Shown: piece after piece, positions 32,301 to 40,152 of the stretch
Numbering within the stretch: position 1 is the stretch's first letter
Layout of the letters: every line of letters begins with the position of its first letter
Source of the DNA: Sinomonas cyclohexanicum
GTDB lineage: Bacteria > Actinomycetota > Actinomycetes > Actinomycetales > Micrococcaceae
Length of the DNA: 64,000 nt
Direction: 5' to 3'
Assembly: GCF_020886775.1 (NCBI RefSeq)
Contig: NZ_AP024525.1
Coordinates: 248,001-312,000, forward strand
Made by a program: the position numbers and the translations under genes
Notes under the pieces: model-generated
The model's input: the letters and a program-made list of their open reading frames with translations, nothing else
What the model was told of the DNA's origin: nothing
Databases searched by the model: none

Positions 32301-33644
32301 ATGGCCTTCACCGTGGCGACCGCCCAGAACGAGATCACGCCGACCATGGCGACGAACCCCTACTTGGCGGGATTCGGCTCCGCCGACGGCGGCCGCACCG
32401 TGTCGACGGACACGCCCTTCGAGCCGCTGTGGTGCAAGGCTGTCGTCATCCGTGAGAACGGCAACCCCCACCTGATCATGAGCGCGGACATCCTCGCCCT
32501 CCCGCGCGCCATGCACCAGCGCATCCGCGAAAGGATCCTGGGGCTCGCGTCGTGGGACACCTCGGACATCCTGCTCCAGTCGACCCACACCCACAACGGG
32601 CCGGTGCTCATCGACTCCCTGCACCCGTTCATGGCGTACGGGCTCGCGGAGATGGACGAGGTCCGCGACTACAGCTCGTGGCTCGAGGACACGATGGTGG
32701 GGACGGCCCAGGACGCCCTCGACGCCGCCGAGACGTCCGTGACCCTGGACTACCAGGTCGCGACCCAGACGTTTGCAGTGAACCGGGCCGGGCTGCCCTA
32801 CGTCGAGCGGGACGTGCCGGTCCTCGTGGCGCGCCAGCCCAACGGAACCCCGGAGGCGGTGGTCTTCGGGTACGGCTGCCACCCAGTGGCGGCGGGCGAC
32901 CAGGACCAGTACGACGGCGACTTCCCGGCGGGCGCCTGCAACTACATCGAGAACAACCTCGGGGCGTTCGCCCTGTTCCTCCAGGGGCCGGCCGGCGATC
33001 AGAACCCGGCGGATGCCCCCTCGTGGGCACTCCGGGATCAGGACGGCGATGCGCTCGGCGCGACCGTGGTCGCCGCGGCGCGGAACGCGGGCCGCGCCCT
33101 CACGGGACCGATCCTGACGCAGTACCAGGAGGTCGATCTGCCCTTCGACATCGACACCTCGGCGGGGAACCTCGCCGCGCTCCGCGACTGCTACGCGAGC
33201 AGGCTCCCGAACCCGAACGGCCAGCCCGCGTGGTATGCGCGGCACGCACAGGTGATGATGGCCAGGATCGACAACGATGACGTCGCCACGAGCATGCCGT
33301 CTCCGTTCCAGGTCTGGTCGATCGGCAGTTCGACCCCGCTGAAGATGGCGTTCGTGGGTGGCGAGCTCGTGAGCGGGTACGCGGCCTACTTCCGCTCACG
33401 CTACGGCGGCAGCAACGCCCTCTGGATCGGCGGCTACGCCAACGAGTCGTGCGCCTACCTCCCCACGGACGAATTCCTCCCGCCGTACATGCCGGCGGGC
33501 TCCTACGAGGGCGGGTGGGAACCTGACTTCCCGGGGATTGCCGGCGGCAACATGACCGTGTACGGCCACATCGCCCACTTCAAGGCGGGCTCCGGCGGCA
33601 TCCAGGACACGCTCATCAACGCCCTCACCTCGATGCTCGGCTGA
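32301..33644 (+). CDS. Neutral/alkaline ceramidase-like hydrolase, copy 2
   Basis: This protein of 447 residues is a close paralogue of the one at 30480, with equal length and most residues the same. It keeps the metal-site STHTHNGPVL, YGCHPVAAGDQDQYDGD and QGPAGDQNP motifs. Differences are scattered (for example TDEFLPPYMP against SNEFLPPNMP), which argues against gene conversion having fully homogenised them. There is no signal peptide. AGGAG precedes the ATG by 7 nt. The 157-bp upstream spacer (32144-32300) opens with a family A half-site (CGCACGACGGCG) and holds a -10-like TAATGA; its last part is loosely similar to the upstream region of copy 1. Confidence 0.72.
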   Translation: MAFTVATAQNEITPTMATNPYLAGFGSADGGRTVSTDTPFEPLWCKAVVIRENGNPHLIMSADILALPRAMHQRIRERILGLASWDTSDILLQSTHTHNGPVLIDSLHPFMAYGLAEMDEVRDYSSWLEDTMVGTAQDALDAAETSVTLDYQVATQTFAVNRAGLPYVERDVPVLVARQPNGTPEAVVFGYGCHPVAAGDQDQYDGDFPAGACNYIENNLGAFALFLQGPAGDQNPADAPSWALRDQDGDALGATVVAAARNAGRALTGPILTQYQEVDLPFDIDTSAGNLAALRDCYASRLPNPNGQPAWYARHAQVMMARIDNDDVATSMPSPFQVWSIGSSTPLKMAFVGGELVSGYAAYFRSRYGGSNALWIGGYANESCAYLPTDEFLPPYMPAGSYEGGWEPDFPGIAGGNMTVYGHIAHFKAGSGGIQDTLINALTSMLG

Positions 33645-33666
33645 GCTGCCGCTTCCGAGACCCGGC

Positions 33667-34944
33667 CTAGCCCCCCGCCGTGGCCGCGGCGACGATCAGC
33701 TCGGCCACCTCGGGGTGCCGGATGTCCGAGTGCGCGCCGGCGAACGAGGACTGCGAGGTGTCCTTGATGACGCCGTTCGCGTCGGCCCGGTAGAACGTCC
33801 CGGCCGCGAGCGGCGTCCCGGGCGGCAGGGGGAGCGCGAGGTCACCGCTCGGTGAGACGCTCTGATAGCCATCCGAGCCCATGCCGCCCCAGCGATCCGG
33901 CGTAGCCACGTCCTGATTGTCCTGCTGTGCCAGGAACGAGGCCCGCGGGTACCACTTGCCCACGGCCCAGTCCGCCGTCGTGAAGGTGGACAGGAGCGGT
34001 CCCGCCACCCGGTCGGCCACCGAGCACAGGGCCCCGGCCTCGCCGAACGGGCTCTCGGCCGCCTGCGTGAAGGACCAGTGCGAGAAGGCGCCCTGCAGGA
34101 GCGTGAGCGAGGCAACCGGGCTCTCGGCCAGGGTGCCGAGCCCGCTGAGCGCGAAGGAGACGAGCCGCGCCCCGAAGCTGTGCCCGATCAGGTGCACCCG
34201 GAGGGTCGGGGCCGCGGCGTGCAGCTGCGCGAGGAACGGGCCCAGGCCTTTCGCCCCGACGGTCCCCGCACGGCCCTTCATCTGGTAGAACGAGGCCACC
34301 CTCAGCGCGTCCTTTGCGCCGTTCCAGATCGGCCCGAAGATGTCCCCCAGGCCCTCGGCATCGCCGGCGGGCGGGGCCGTGCCCATGGTGACGGCGAGGG
34401 ATGCGTAGTCGCGCTTCGGGTCTTGGCTGGCTATGAGAGCGCCCTCGCCGTCGTCCTCGGTGCTCGCGGTGGTGTCGCCGAACACGCCCTGCAGCAGTCC
34501 GTGGAACTGCTCGACGGCGGCGCCCTGCTCGGCGGGCGTGGCCGTCCCCGCATCCACGTGTCCGAGCCCCGTGTCGATCAGCGCGCCCATCTGCGCGAGT
34601 GGAGCCGCGGCCGCGGGCACGCTCCGCGCGAGCGAGGAGGCGATCTGGGCCCCGGACAGCGCGGCGTCCGTGGCGCCGGCCGGCGGGTCGGGAAACCAGA
34701 TGGAGGGCCAGAACACGCCGAGATAGCGCGAGCGTGCCGGAACGCCGGGTGCGTCCGCGATGAGCGGGAACATCGCGGAGTACAGGCTCTCGGCGTCCCC
34801 CTCGGAGTTGTTCCACCCGTGGCTCATCACGAAGAGGTCGGTGGCCCCGGCCGCGGCAATCTGAGTGACCAGCGAGGCCGCCTCCGGGGCCATGCCGTTC
34901 TCGTCGAAGTGCAGCTGCCAGTAGCTGCCGGCTGATCCGTCCAC
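33667..34944 (-). CDS. Alpha/beta-hydrolase-like protein of unknown substrate
   Basis: This protein of 425 residues has one clear catalytic element, a nucleophile elbow GHSFG in RVHLIGHSFGARLVSFAL, preceded by FVMSHGWNN, which would supply the oxyanion site. An acid and base are not obvious, although AGAHSDIRHPE near the end offers histidines. No signal peptide is present. Similar proteins are annotated as lipase-like or serine hydrolases. It starts at a GTG 23 nt after the subtilisin-like protease stop, with AGGGAT upstream, so the two genes form an operon. Confidence 0.65.
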   Translation of the reverse strand: MDGSAGSYWQLHFDENGMAPEAASLVTQIAAAGATDLFVMSHGWNNSEGDAESLYSAMFPLIADAPGVPARSRYLGVFWPSIWFPDPPAGATDAALSGAQIASSLARSVPAAAAPLAQMGALIDTGLGHVDAGTATPAEQGAAVEQFHGLLQGVFGDTTASTEDDGEGALIASQDPKRDYASLAVTMGTAPPAGDAEGLGDIFGPIWNGAKDALRVASFYQMKGRAGTVGAKGLGPFLAQLHAAAPTLRVHLIGHSFGARLVSFALSGLGTLAESPVASLTLLQGAFSHWSFTQAAESPFGEAGALCSVADRVAGPLLSTFTTADWAVGKWYPRASFLAQQDNQDVATPDRWGGMGSDGYQSVSPSGDLALPLPPGTPLAAGTFYRADANGVIKDTSQSSFAGAHSDIRHPEVAELIVAAATAGG

Positions 34945-34967
34945 GATGCGATCCCTTCAGTAGTTCC

Positions 34968-36512
34968 TCAGTAGTTCAGCAGCATGGCCATCGCGTCAGC
35001 GAGGCCCGCGCCCTGCCCGTTCCTGTCGCGTCCCAGATCCAGTGCGGTGCGCATGAGAAGCGCCTTCACGTCCGCCGCGCGCCCGATGTACTCGGGCCGT
35101 CCGGACAGGAAGGCGGCGATGATCCCGGAGACGTGAGGCGCGGCCATGCTCGTGCCAGACAGCTCCGCATAGGTGAGGGACGCGTCGTCGCCCGTGACCG
35201 AATCGAGCCCTGCACGGGTGCGGACCGTCCCCGACGCCGCGGAGCAGATCCACTCTCCAGGCGCGACCACGTCCGGCTTGGCCCGTCCGTCCAGCGTGGG
35301 GCCCTTCGAGGACGTCCAGGAGACCCCGAACACGTGCGGCGCGTCGCGGTGGGTCGACCCGACCGTCACGACCGCCTCCGTGTGCCCCGGCTCCGTGATC
35401 GACGCGAGGACTCCGGTGGACTGGTTCGCGGACTGCGTGGCCGCGGCGCTGCCGTTGTTCCCCGCGGACACGACGACGTTCACGCCCGTGGAGACCAGCT
35501 CCGTGAGCATCTGGTCCAGCGGCGACTGCCCGGCCGCGTAGTGGCTCGGGTCCCACTCGCAGCCCAGGCTCAGGTTCACTCCGTGGACCCGTGGCGGCTG
35601 GCGGCTCACGTTCACCTCGGTGAGGATGTGCTCGATCGCGGCGATCACGGCGGCCGAGGACGTCACCGGCACGCCCGCAACGCGCCGGAACACCTTGAGG
35701 CTCACGAGCTCGCACTGCGGCGCCATGCCGCTCAGAGACCCGGTGTGCGCGCGGGGCACGAACCCGCCGTCGGCCGCCTCGTCCGAGGAGGCGACATGCG
35801 GGGTGCGTCCGTCGGGGCACACTCCGGAGATGATCCCTGCTACATGCGTCCCGTGCCCCTCCTCGTCCACGAGCGGCCCAGCGGGGGCAGTCGGCAGCCC
35901 GAGGCTCGGGCGCACGAGTCCCGAGAAGTCCCGGTGGAGGCCGCCGGTCTGCGGCGAGGGGGCGGCGCCGGGCATCCCCTCCCGGGCGAGCTCGAGCGCC
36001 GAGAAGTGGGGGTGCGTCGCGTCGATCCCCGTGTCGATCACGGCCCACACGATTCCCTCCCCGAGCGCGCTGAACGAGCGGCGCGCGGCGTCGATCTTGA
36101 CGGTCGGCGCGGAGCGGTCGATGTGCGGGTACAGCTCGTAGTCCGGCCAGGCGCGGAAGATGATCCGCGCCCCCGCTGGCCCCGGTACGTCCATCTCGAG
36201 GAGCACGGCGAGCGTGGCCCGCGTGAGCACGCACTGGTACAGCTTGCGCGAGATCCTCGTCGTCTGGAACAGCACCCGCGGCACATCATCCTTCGGAGCG
36301 GCGCGCTCCGTGAACCGCTGCCACAGCCCCCTGAAGGCCTCGTGTGCCGCGCTCGCCGGCCCGGGGTACCGCGCGTTGAGCTCAAGCACGACGTCGACCG
36401 CCTCGTCCGGATCCGGCCCGTCCAGACCGCGGGCACCCTCCGGCGGCATCGTGAGGTCGCCGATGATCCTCGACTTGGGCTTCTGCTCGGCCCCGGCCGT
36501 TCCAGACACCAT
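34968..36512 (-). CDS. Subtilisin-like (S8) serine peptidase
   Basis: This protein of 514 residues has a ~135-residue N-terminal domain of unknown fold and an S8 catalytic domain. The triad is Asp in WAVIDTGIDATHPHF, His in EEGHGTHVAGI and Ser in ELSGTSMAAPHVSG; the oxyanion Asn is in VVVSAGNNGS. There is no signal peptide or membrane anchor. The N-terminal domain could be a propeptide or a recognition module. A hairpin and two direct repeats lie in its 5' leader. It is followed by an alpha/beta-hydrolase-like gene in the same operon. ATG 36512 is chosen, although an in-frame ATG at 36548 would overlap the hairpin. Confidence 0.85.
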   Translation of the reverse strand: MVSGTAGAEQKPKSRIIGDLTMPPEGARGLDGPDPDEAVDVVLELNARYPGPASAAHEAFRGLWQRFTERAAPKDDVPRVLFQTTRISRKLYQCVLTRATLAVLLEMDVPGPAGARIIFRAWPDYELYPHIDRSAPTVKIDAARRSFSALGEGIVWAVIDTGIDATHPHFSALELAREGMPGAAPSPQTGGLHRDFSGLVRPSLGLPTAPAGPLVDEEGHGTHVAGIISGVCPDGRTPHVASSDEAADGGFVPRAHTGSLSGMAPQCELVSLKVFRRVAGVPVTSSAAVIAAIEHILTEVNVSRQPPRVHGVNLSLGCEWDPSHYAAGQSPLDQMLTELVSTGVNVVVSAGNNGSAAATQSANQSTGVLASITEPGHTEAVVTVGSTHRDAPHVFGVSWTSSKGPTLDGRAKPDVVAPGEWICSAASGTVRTRAGLDSVTGDDASLTYAELSGTSMAAPHVSGIIAAFLSGRPEYIGRAADVKALLMRTALDLGRDRNGQGAGLADAMAMLLNY

Positions 36513-36532
36513 CCTGACCGCCCTTAAACGTG

Positions 36533-36602
36533 CTGGCTCCCGTGGCAATGATCGCCACGGGAGCCAGTCAGTTCAAGGGTTCAGACCCAGTCAGTTCACG
36601 GG
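36533..36602. terminator. Hairpin and direct repeats upstream of the S8 protease gene
   Basis: CTGGCTCCCGTGGC (36533-36546) pairs exactly with 36554-36567 around a 7-nt loop. Next to it a 16-bp unit, CCAGTCAGTTCAAGGG, appears at 36564-36579 and again with one change at 36587-36602. Relative to the minus strand the hairpin lies 38 nt after the stop of a small membrane-protein gene and only 20 nt before the protease start, so it is either that gene's terminator or a leader structure that limits read-through into the protease. Confidence 0.6.
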
Positions 36603-36604
36603 GG

Positions 36605-36754
36605 TCAAACCCTGCTGCGGCCTCGGACAAAGTGCAGGATCAAGAGGATCACGGCCACGATGAGAAGGACGTGCACGACCAACCCGAGGCTCGGGAGCGC
36701 GATGAATCCCAGCAGCCAGAGGACAACCAGAGCGAGGGCGATCCAGAGAAGCAT
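36605..36754 (-). CDS. Small membrane protein, DUF5670/lmo0937 family
   Basis: This protein of 49 residues consists of two hydrophobic segments (LWIALALVVLWLLGFIAL and LVVHVLLIVAVILLILHF) and a basic tail, RGRSRV. The layout and the WLLGF motif match the lmo0937/DUF5670 family of tiny two-helix membrane proteins that are often stress-induced. AGGAG lies 6 nt before the ATG. It is one of two such genes in a row on this strand. Confidence 0.75.
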   Translation of the reverse strand: MLLWIALALVVLWLLGFIALPSLGLVVHVLLIVAVILLILHFVRGRSRV

Positions 36755-36774
36755 GTGTACTCCTAGGTCATTAG

Positions 36775-36794
36775 GAATGGCGCTTGTGCCATTC
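36775..36794. terminator. Short hairpin between two small membrane-protein genes
   Basis: GAATGGC at 36775-36781 pairs with GCCATTC at 36788-36794 around a 6-nt loop. It lies downstream of the gene at 36857-37006 and upstream of the one at 36605-36754, so it may partly separate their transcription. The stem has only seven pairs. Confidence 0.4.
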
Positions 36795-36856
36795 TCAGTA
36801 CGCCCCGGATATTAACCACTCGGCCGCCGACTGAAACATTTTGCCTCGGGAGCGCC

Positions 36857-37006
36857 TCAGCCAGCCGGCCGAGCGAGCTTCATCGCCCCGATCGCCAGGA
36901 GGATCACTGCGGCCCACAGGAACATGAAGATGCCGCCGCCGATGTTGACCAGCATCCCGAGGATGAAGATGACCAGCAGCGCGAGGCCCCAGATGAACAG
37001 CTTCAT
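36857..37006 (-). CDS. Small two-helix membrane protein, DUF5670-like
   Basis: This protein of 49 residues has two hydrophobic segments (LFIWGLALLVIFILGMLVNI and GIFMFLWAAVILLAIGAM) and a short basic end. The central VNIGGGIF resembles the HIGGG turn of lmo0937-type proteins, so I place it in or near that family. AAGGAG precedes the ATG by 6 nt. It has the same size and strand as the neighbour at 36605-36754, which suggests an old duplication. The 187 bp upstream (37007-37193) hold no further gene that I can see. Confidence 0.68.
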   Translation of the reverse strand: MKLFIWGLALLVIFILGMLVNIGGGIFMFLWAAVILLAIGAMKLARPAG

Positions 37007-37193
37007 TGTGCACTCCTTCTCGAGCAACTACTTGAGCAACCACTGAGCGTGGGCAGCCAGTGAGCACATTGTGTGCACGCGGGCGCGCTTCTGACCATGG
37101 GACGCGCACTGGTCGCCGCGCACCGGCCGCCCGGCGCTGTTCGCCTGGCGCGATATCCGGCATCGCCGCGGCCTGCACGGCGTTGGGAAGGGC

Positions 37194-38153
37194 ATGACTG
37201 AGAATCGTGACGCCGGTCACGTCGCGGACGGGCCGGTTTCGGACGAGCAGGCGCTGGACGCCTACTCCCGCACCGTCAGCGGGGTGGCCAGGCACCTGAC
37301 GCCGCGCGTCGCCTCGGTGCGGACCGAGCGGGGGGCGGGGAGCGCCGTCGTGCTGACGAGCGCCGGGCACCTCGTGACGAACGCGCACGTGGTGGGCCGG
37401 GCCAACCGCGGGGAGGTCGCGTTCGCGGACGGCACGGGCGGGCCGTTCGCAGTGGTGGGGCGCGACCCGCTCTCGGATCTCGCCCTGCTCCGCTGCGGGA
37501 TCGACGTGCCCGAGCCGCCCGAGTTCGGGGACGCGGACGCTCTGCTCGTCGGCTCGCTCGTGGTCGCGGTGGGCAGCCCACTGGGGCTCGAAGGCAGCGT
37601 GACCGCTGGAGTGGTGAGCGCCCTGGGCCGGTCCCTCCCGGCGCGGGGGAGGACGGCGTCGCGCCTCATCGAGGACGTCATCCAGACCGACGCCGCCCTC
37701 AACCCCGGCAATTCCGGCGGCGCGCTCGCCGACTCCCGCGGGCGCGTGGTGGGCATCAACACCGCGGTGGCCGGGTTCGGGCTCGGCCTCGCAGTGCCCG
37801 TCAACGCCACGACCCGCCGCATCCTCGACGCCCTGCGCGAGGACGGCCGCGTGCGCCGCGCCTACCTCGGCCTCGTCAGCGTGCCCACGCCGCTCGACGC
37901 CGCGTGGGTCGCGCGCACCGGGACGCGCCGGGCGCTGCGGGTCGCCGAGGTGGTGGGCGGCAGCCCGGCCGAGACGGGCGGGATCCGGGCCGGGGACCTC
38001 CTGCTCGCGATCAACGGTGCCCCGCTCAAGGACGCGCAGTCGCTCCAGCGGCATATGTTCGCGGACGCGATCGGACGCCGCACCGAGATCACTGTGCTGC
38101 GCGGGGAGGCGATGGTGGACGTCGTGGCCGAGCCCACGGAACTCGTGGACTGA
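37194..38153 (+). CDS. Trypsin-like S1C serine protease with PDZ domain (HtrA-like, no membrane anchor)
   Basis: This protein of 319 residues has a DegP/HtrA-type catalytic domain with His in VTNAHVVG, Asp in SDLALLR and Ser in NPGNSGGALAD, and one C-terminal PDZ domain (SPAETGGIRAGDLLLAINGA). Members usually degrade or chaperone misfolded proteins outside the membrane. Here neither signal peptide nor transmembrane helix is visible at the N-terminus, so it may be cytoplasmic. GGAAGGGC precedes the start. It stands alone, convergent with the Nudix gene at 38170. Confidence 0.83.
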   Translation: MTENRDAGHVADGPVSDEQALDAYSRTVSGVARHLTPRVASVRTERGAGSAVVLTSAGHLVTNAHVVGRANRGEVAFADGTGGPFAVVGRDPLSDLALLRCGIDVPEPPEFGDADALLVGSLVVAVGSPLGLEGSVTAGVVSALGRSLPARGRTASRLIEDVIQTDAALNPGNSGGALADSRGRVVGINTAVAGFGLGLAVPVNATTRRILDALREDGRVRRAYLGLVSVPTPLDAAWVARTGTRRALRVAEVVGGSPAETGGIRAGDLLLAINGAPLKDAQSLQRHMFADAIGRRTEITVLRGEAMVDVVAEPTELVD

Positions 38154-38169
38154 GTGGGCGCCCCTCGGG

Positions 38170-38652
38170 CTACAGGACCTCGACGCCGTCCTCGAGCTCG
38201 AGAGTGCGGGCCTCCGCGAGTCCGGTCAGCGCCGCCTGGATGTGCAGCGCGCCGTGGTCGCCGAAGTAGTCCTCGAACTCCTCCGGCCCCACGAACCGCC
38301 ACTCCGTGAGTTCCTCCTCCTGGAGGGTGACGCGCGCACCGTCGGGCAGCGAGCCGCCGTCGTACAGGAAGCTCAGCCCGTCCCCGATCGGGTCCGGGAA
38401 CGCCGAGTGCGCGATCAGCAGCAGCGCCCCGGGCTCGATGTCCAGCCCCAGCTCCTCGCGGCCCTCGCGGCGGGCGGCCTTGCGCGGTGCCTCGCCCGGG
38501 TCCACGGTGCCGCCGGGCAGCAGCCAGCCCTCCTTGTAGTTGGGCTTGACGGCGAGGACGCACCCGTCCTCGTCGCGGATCACGAGGCCTGCGGCCACGC
38601 GGCGGCGCGGAAGCGTGCGGAAGTACTCGCGGCTCACCTCGCTCAGCTCCAT
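38170..38652 (-). CDS. Nudix hydrolase
   Basis: This Nudix protein of 160 residues has a complete box running from GGTVDPGEAP to REGREELGL, with all metal-binding glutamates. The flanks (VAAGLVIRDEDGCVLAVKPN and EEELTEWRFVGPEEFEDYFG) match actinobacterial ADP-ribose/NTP-type Nudix enzymes, but no substrate can be named. TAGGCT lies 6 nt before the ATG on the minus strand, so translation is probably leaderless. The start is only 31 nt from the divergent GDPD start. Confidence 0.82.
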   Translation of the reverse strand: MELSEVSREYFRTLPRRRVAAGLVIRDEDGCVLAVKPNYKEGWLLPGGTVDPGEAPRKAARREGREELGLDIEPGALLLIAHSAFPDPIGDGLSFLYDGGSLPDGARVTLQEEELTEWRFVGPEEFEDYFGDHGALHIQAALTGLAEARTLELEDGVEVL

Positions 38653-38683
38653 GCAGCCAGCCTACCCGCGGTACCGTGGGCGT
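38653..38683. promoter_or_regulatory. Compact divergent leaderless promoters
   Basis: The 31-bp spacer between the Nudix and GDPD starts holds two -10-like hexamers in opposite orientation: TAGGCT for the Nudix gene (38659-38664, minus strand) and TACCGT for the GDPD gene (38672-38677). Each is 6 nt from its start codon. Both transcripts would start at or next to the first base of the coding region. Confidence 0.6.
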
Positions 38684-39460
38684 GTGGCGTTCCTGCACTC
38701 CGCGCCCATGGCGTTCGCACACCGCGGCTTCTCCCTCGGCGGCCTCGAGAACACGCTCACCGCGTTCCGCGCCGCCACCGCGCTCGGCTTCACCCATCTC
38801 GAGACGGATGTCCGCGCCACGCGGGACGCGGCGCTGGTCGCCTTCCATGATGACCGCCTCGACCGCGTCACGGACCGGACGGGCCTGCTCGCCGCACTGG
38901 ACTGGTCCGAGGTCGCCGCCGCGCGGATCGGCGGCCCCGCGGGCGGACCAGAGCGCATCCCCCTGTTCTCGGAGCTGGCGGAGGAACTGCCCGACGCGTT
39001 CTTCAACGTGGACGTGAAGGAGGCGGGCGCCGTCGTGCCTTTCGCCGAGGTGATCGAGAGGATGCGGCTGCACGAGCGCGTGCTCGTCACCTCGTTCTCC
39101 GACGCACGACGCCGCGCGGTGCTCGCGCGCCTGTCGCGCCCGGTCGCGTCGTCGGCGGGGGTGGCGACGGCGGCGGCGTTCCGGCTCCTCGGTGCTGTGC
39201 CGCACGCGGCGCTCGCACGGTCGCTGCGGGACGTGCAGGCGCTGCAGGTGCCCGAGCGGTACCGGGCCGTGCGGGTGGTCACGCCCCAGTTCGTGGCCCG
39301 CGCGCACCGGCTCGGGCTGCAGGTGCACGTGTGGACGGTCAACGAGCCAGCGGACATGGAGCGGCTGCTGGACCTCGGTGTGGACGGGCTCGTGACCGAC
39401 CGGGCGGACGTGCTGCGCTCCGTGCTCGAGACGCGCGGGGAGTGGCCGCCGGGCGCCTGA
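38684..39460 (+). CDS. Glycerophosphodiester phosphodiesterase
   Basis: This GDPD-family enzyme of 258 residues should hydrolyse glycerophosphodiesters to glycerol 3-phosphate and an alcohol. The catalytic region is FAHRGFSLGGLENT (first His and Arg) and HLETDVRATRDAALVAFHDD (metal-binding Glu, Asp and His); FNVDVKE supplies a further metal ligand, and VHVWTVNEPADM closes the barrel. No signal peptide is visible. The GTG at 38684 is chosen because TACCGT lies 6 nt upstream; an ATG eight codons in is an alternative that leaves the first motif intact. Confidence 0.87.
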   Translation: MAFLHSAPMAFAHRGFSLGGLENTLTAFRAATALGFTHLETDVRATRDAALVAFHDDRLDRVTDRTGLLAALDWSEVAAARIGGPAGGPERIPLFSELAEELPDAFFNVDVKEAGAVVPFAEVIERMRLHERVLVTSFSDARRRAVLARLSRPVASSAGVATAAAFRLLGAVPHAALARSLRDVQALQVPERYRAVRVVTPQFVARAHRLGLQVHVWTVNEPADMERLLDLGVDGLVTDRADVLRSVLETRGEWPPGA

Positions 39461-39497
39461 GGCGCTGTTCGCTCCGCCGGCGACCGGCGCGCCGCCC

Positions 39498-40121
39498 TCA
39501 GGCGTCGCCGTCGCCGGTGCTGCCCCCCGCGGCGACGGCGCGCTCGATCCGCCTGTCCGGGATGATCCACAGCGCCGCGACGGCCACGTACGCGGCCACA
39601 CTGATCCACACCGAGAGGAACGCCCCGGCGCAGCCCACCACGTACAGGCCCATGGACCACTTGCCCTTGGCATCGTTGCGAATGGCGCGGGCCAGACGGC
39701 TCCCGGCGCCCTGGATCTTGATGAGCCGCGACTGCAGGATCGTATACGATATTGCGGCGGCCAGCAGATTGATCCCGTACACGAGCACGGGCAGCTCGGC
39801 GAGGTTGCTCTCGTCCATCCAGCGCGTGGTGAACGGCACCACGGACAGCCAGAACAGCAGGTTGAGGTTGGCCCACAGCGCCGCCCCGTCCACGCGTTGG
39901 GTCAGGTGCATGAGGTGGTGGTGGTTGGTCCAGTAGATCCCGATGTACACGAAGCTCAGCACGTACGTCAGGAGGGTCGGCAGGACCGCGGCCAGGCCGT
40001 GCAGGTCCGGGGTCTCGGGCGTCTTGAGCTCGAGGACCATGATGGTGATCGCTATCGCGAGCAGGCCGTCGCTGAATGCCTCGACGCGGTTGGTCTCCAC
40101 GGGGACATTGAAACACTCCAC
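39498..40121 (-). CDS. TMEM175/DUF1211 family membrane protein
   Basis: This integral membrane protein of about 207 residues begins with the family signature RVEAFSDGLLAIAITIMVLE, containing the FSD motif that lines the pore of TMEM175 potassium channels. Five or six hydrophobic segments follow, including LSFVYIGIYWTNHHHLMH. Bacterial members are potassium-permeable channels of uncertain role. The exact start is unsure: GTG 40121 and GTG 40100 are both possible. It is divergent from the glycerate kinase gene with a spacer of about 30 bp. Confidence 0.75.
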   Translation of the reverse strand: MECFNVPVETNRVEAFSDGLLAIAITIMVLELKTPETPDLHGLAAVLPTLLTYVLSFVYIGIYWTNHHHLMHLTQRVDGAALWANLNLLFWLSVVPFTTRWMDESNLAELPVLVYGINLLAAAISYTILQSRLIKIQGAGSRLARAIRNDAKGKWSMGLYVVGCAGAFLSVWISVAAYVAVAALWIIPDRRIERAVAAGGSTGDGDA

Positions 40122-40152
40122 ATGGTCCGGGCGGTGCTGGCAGGATATGGGA

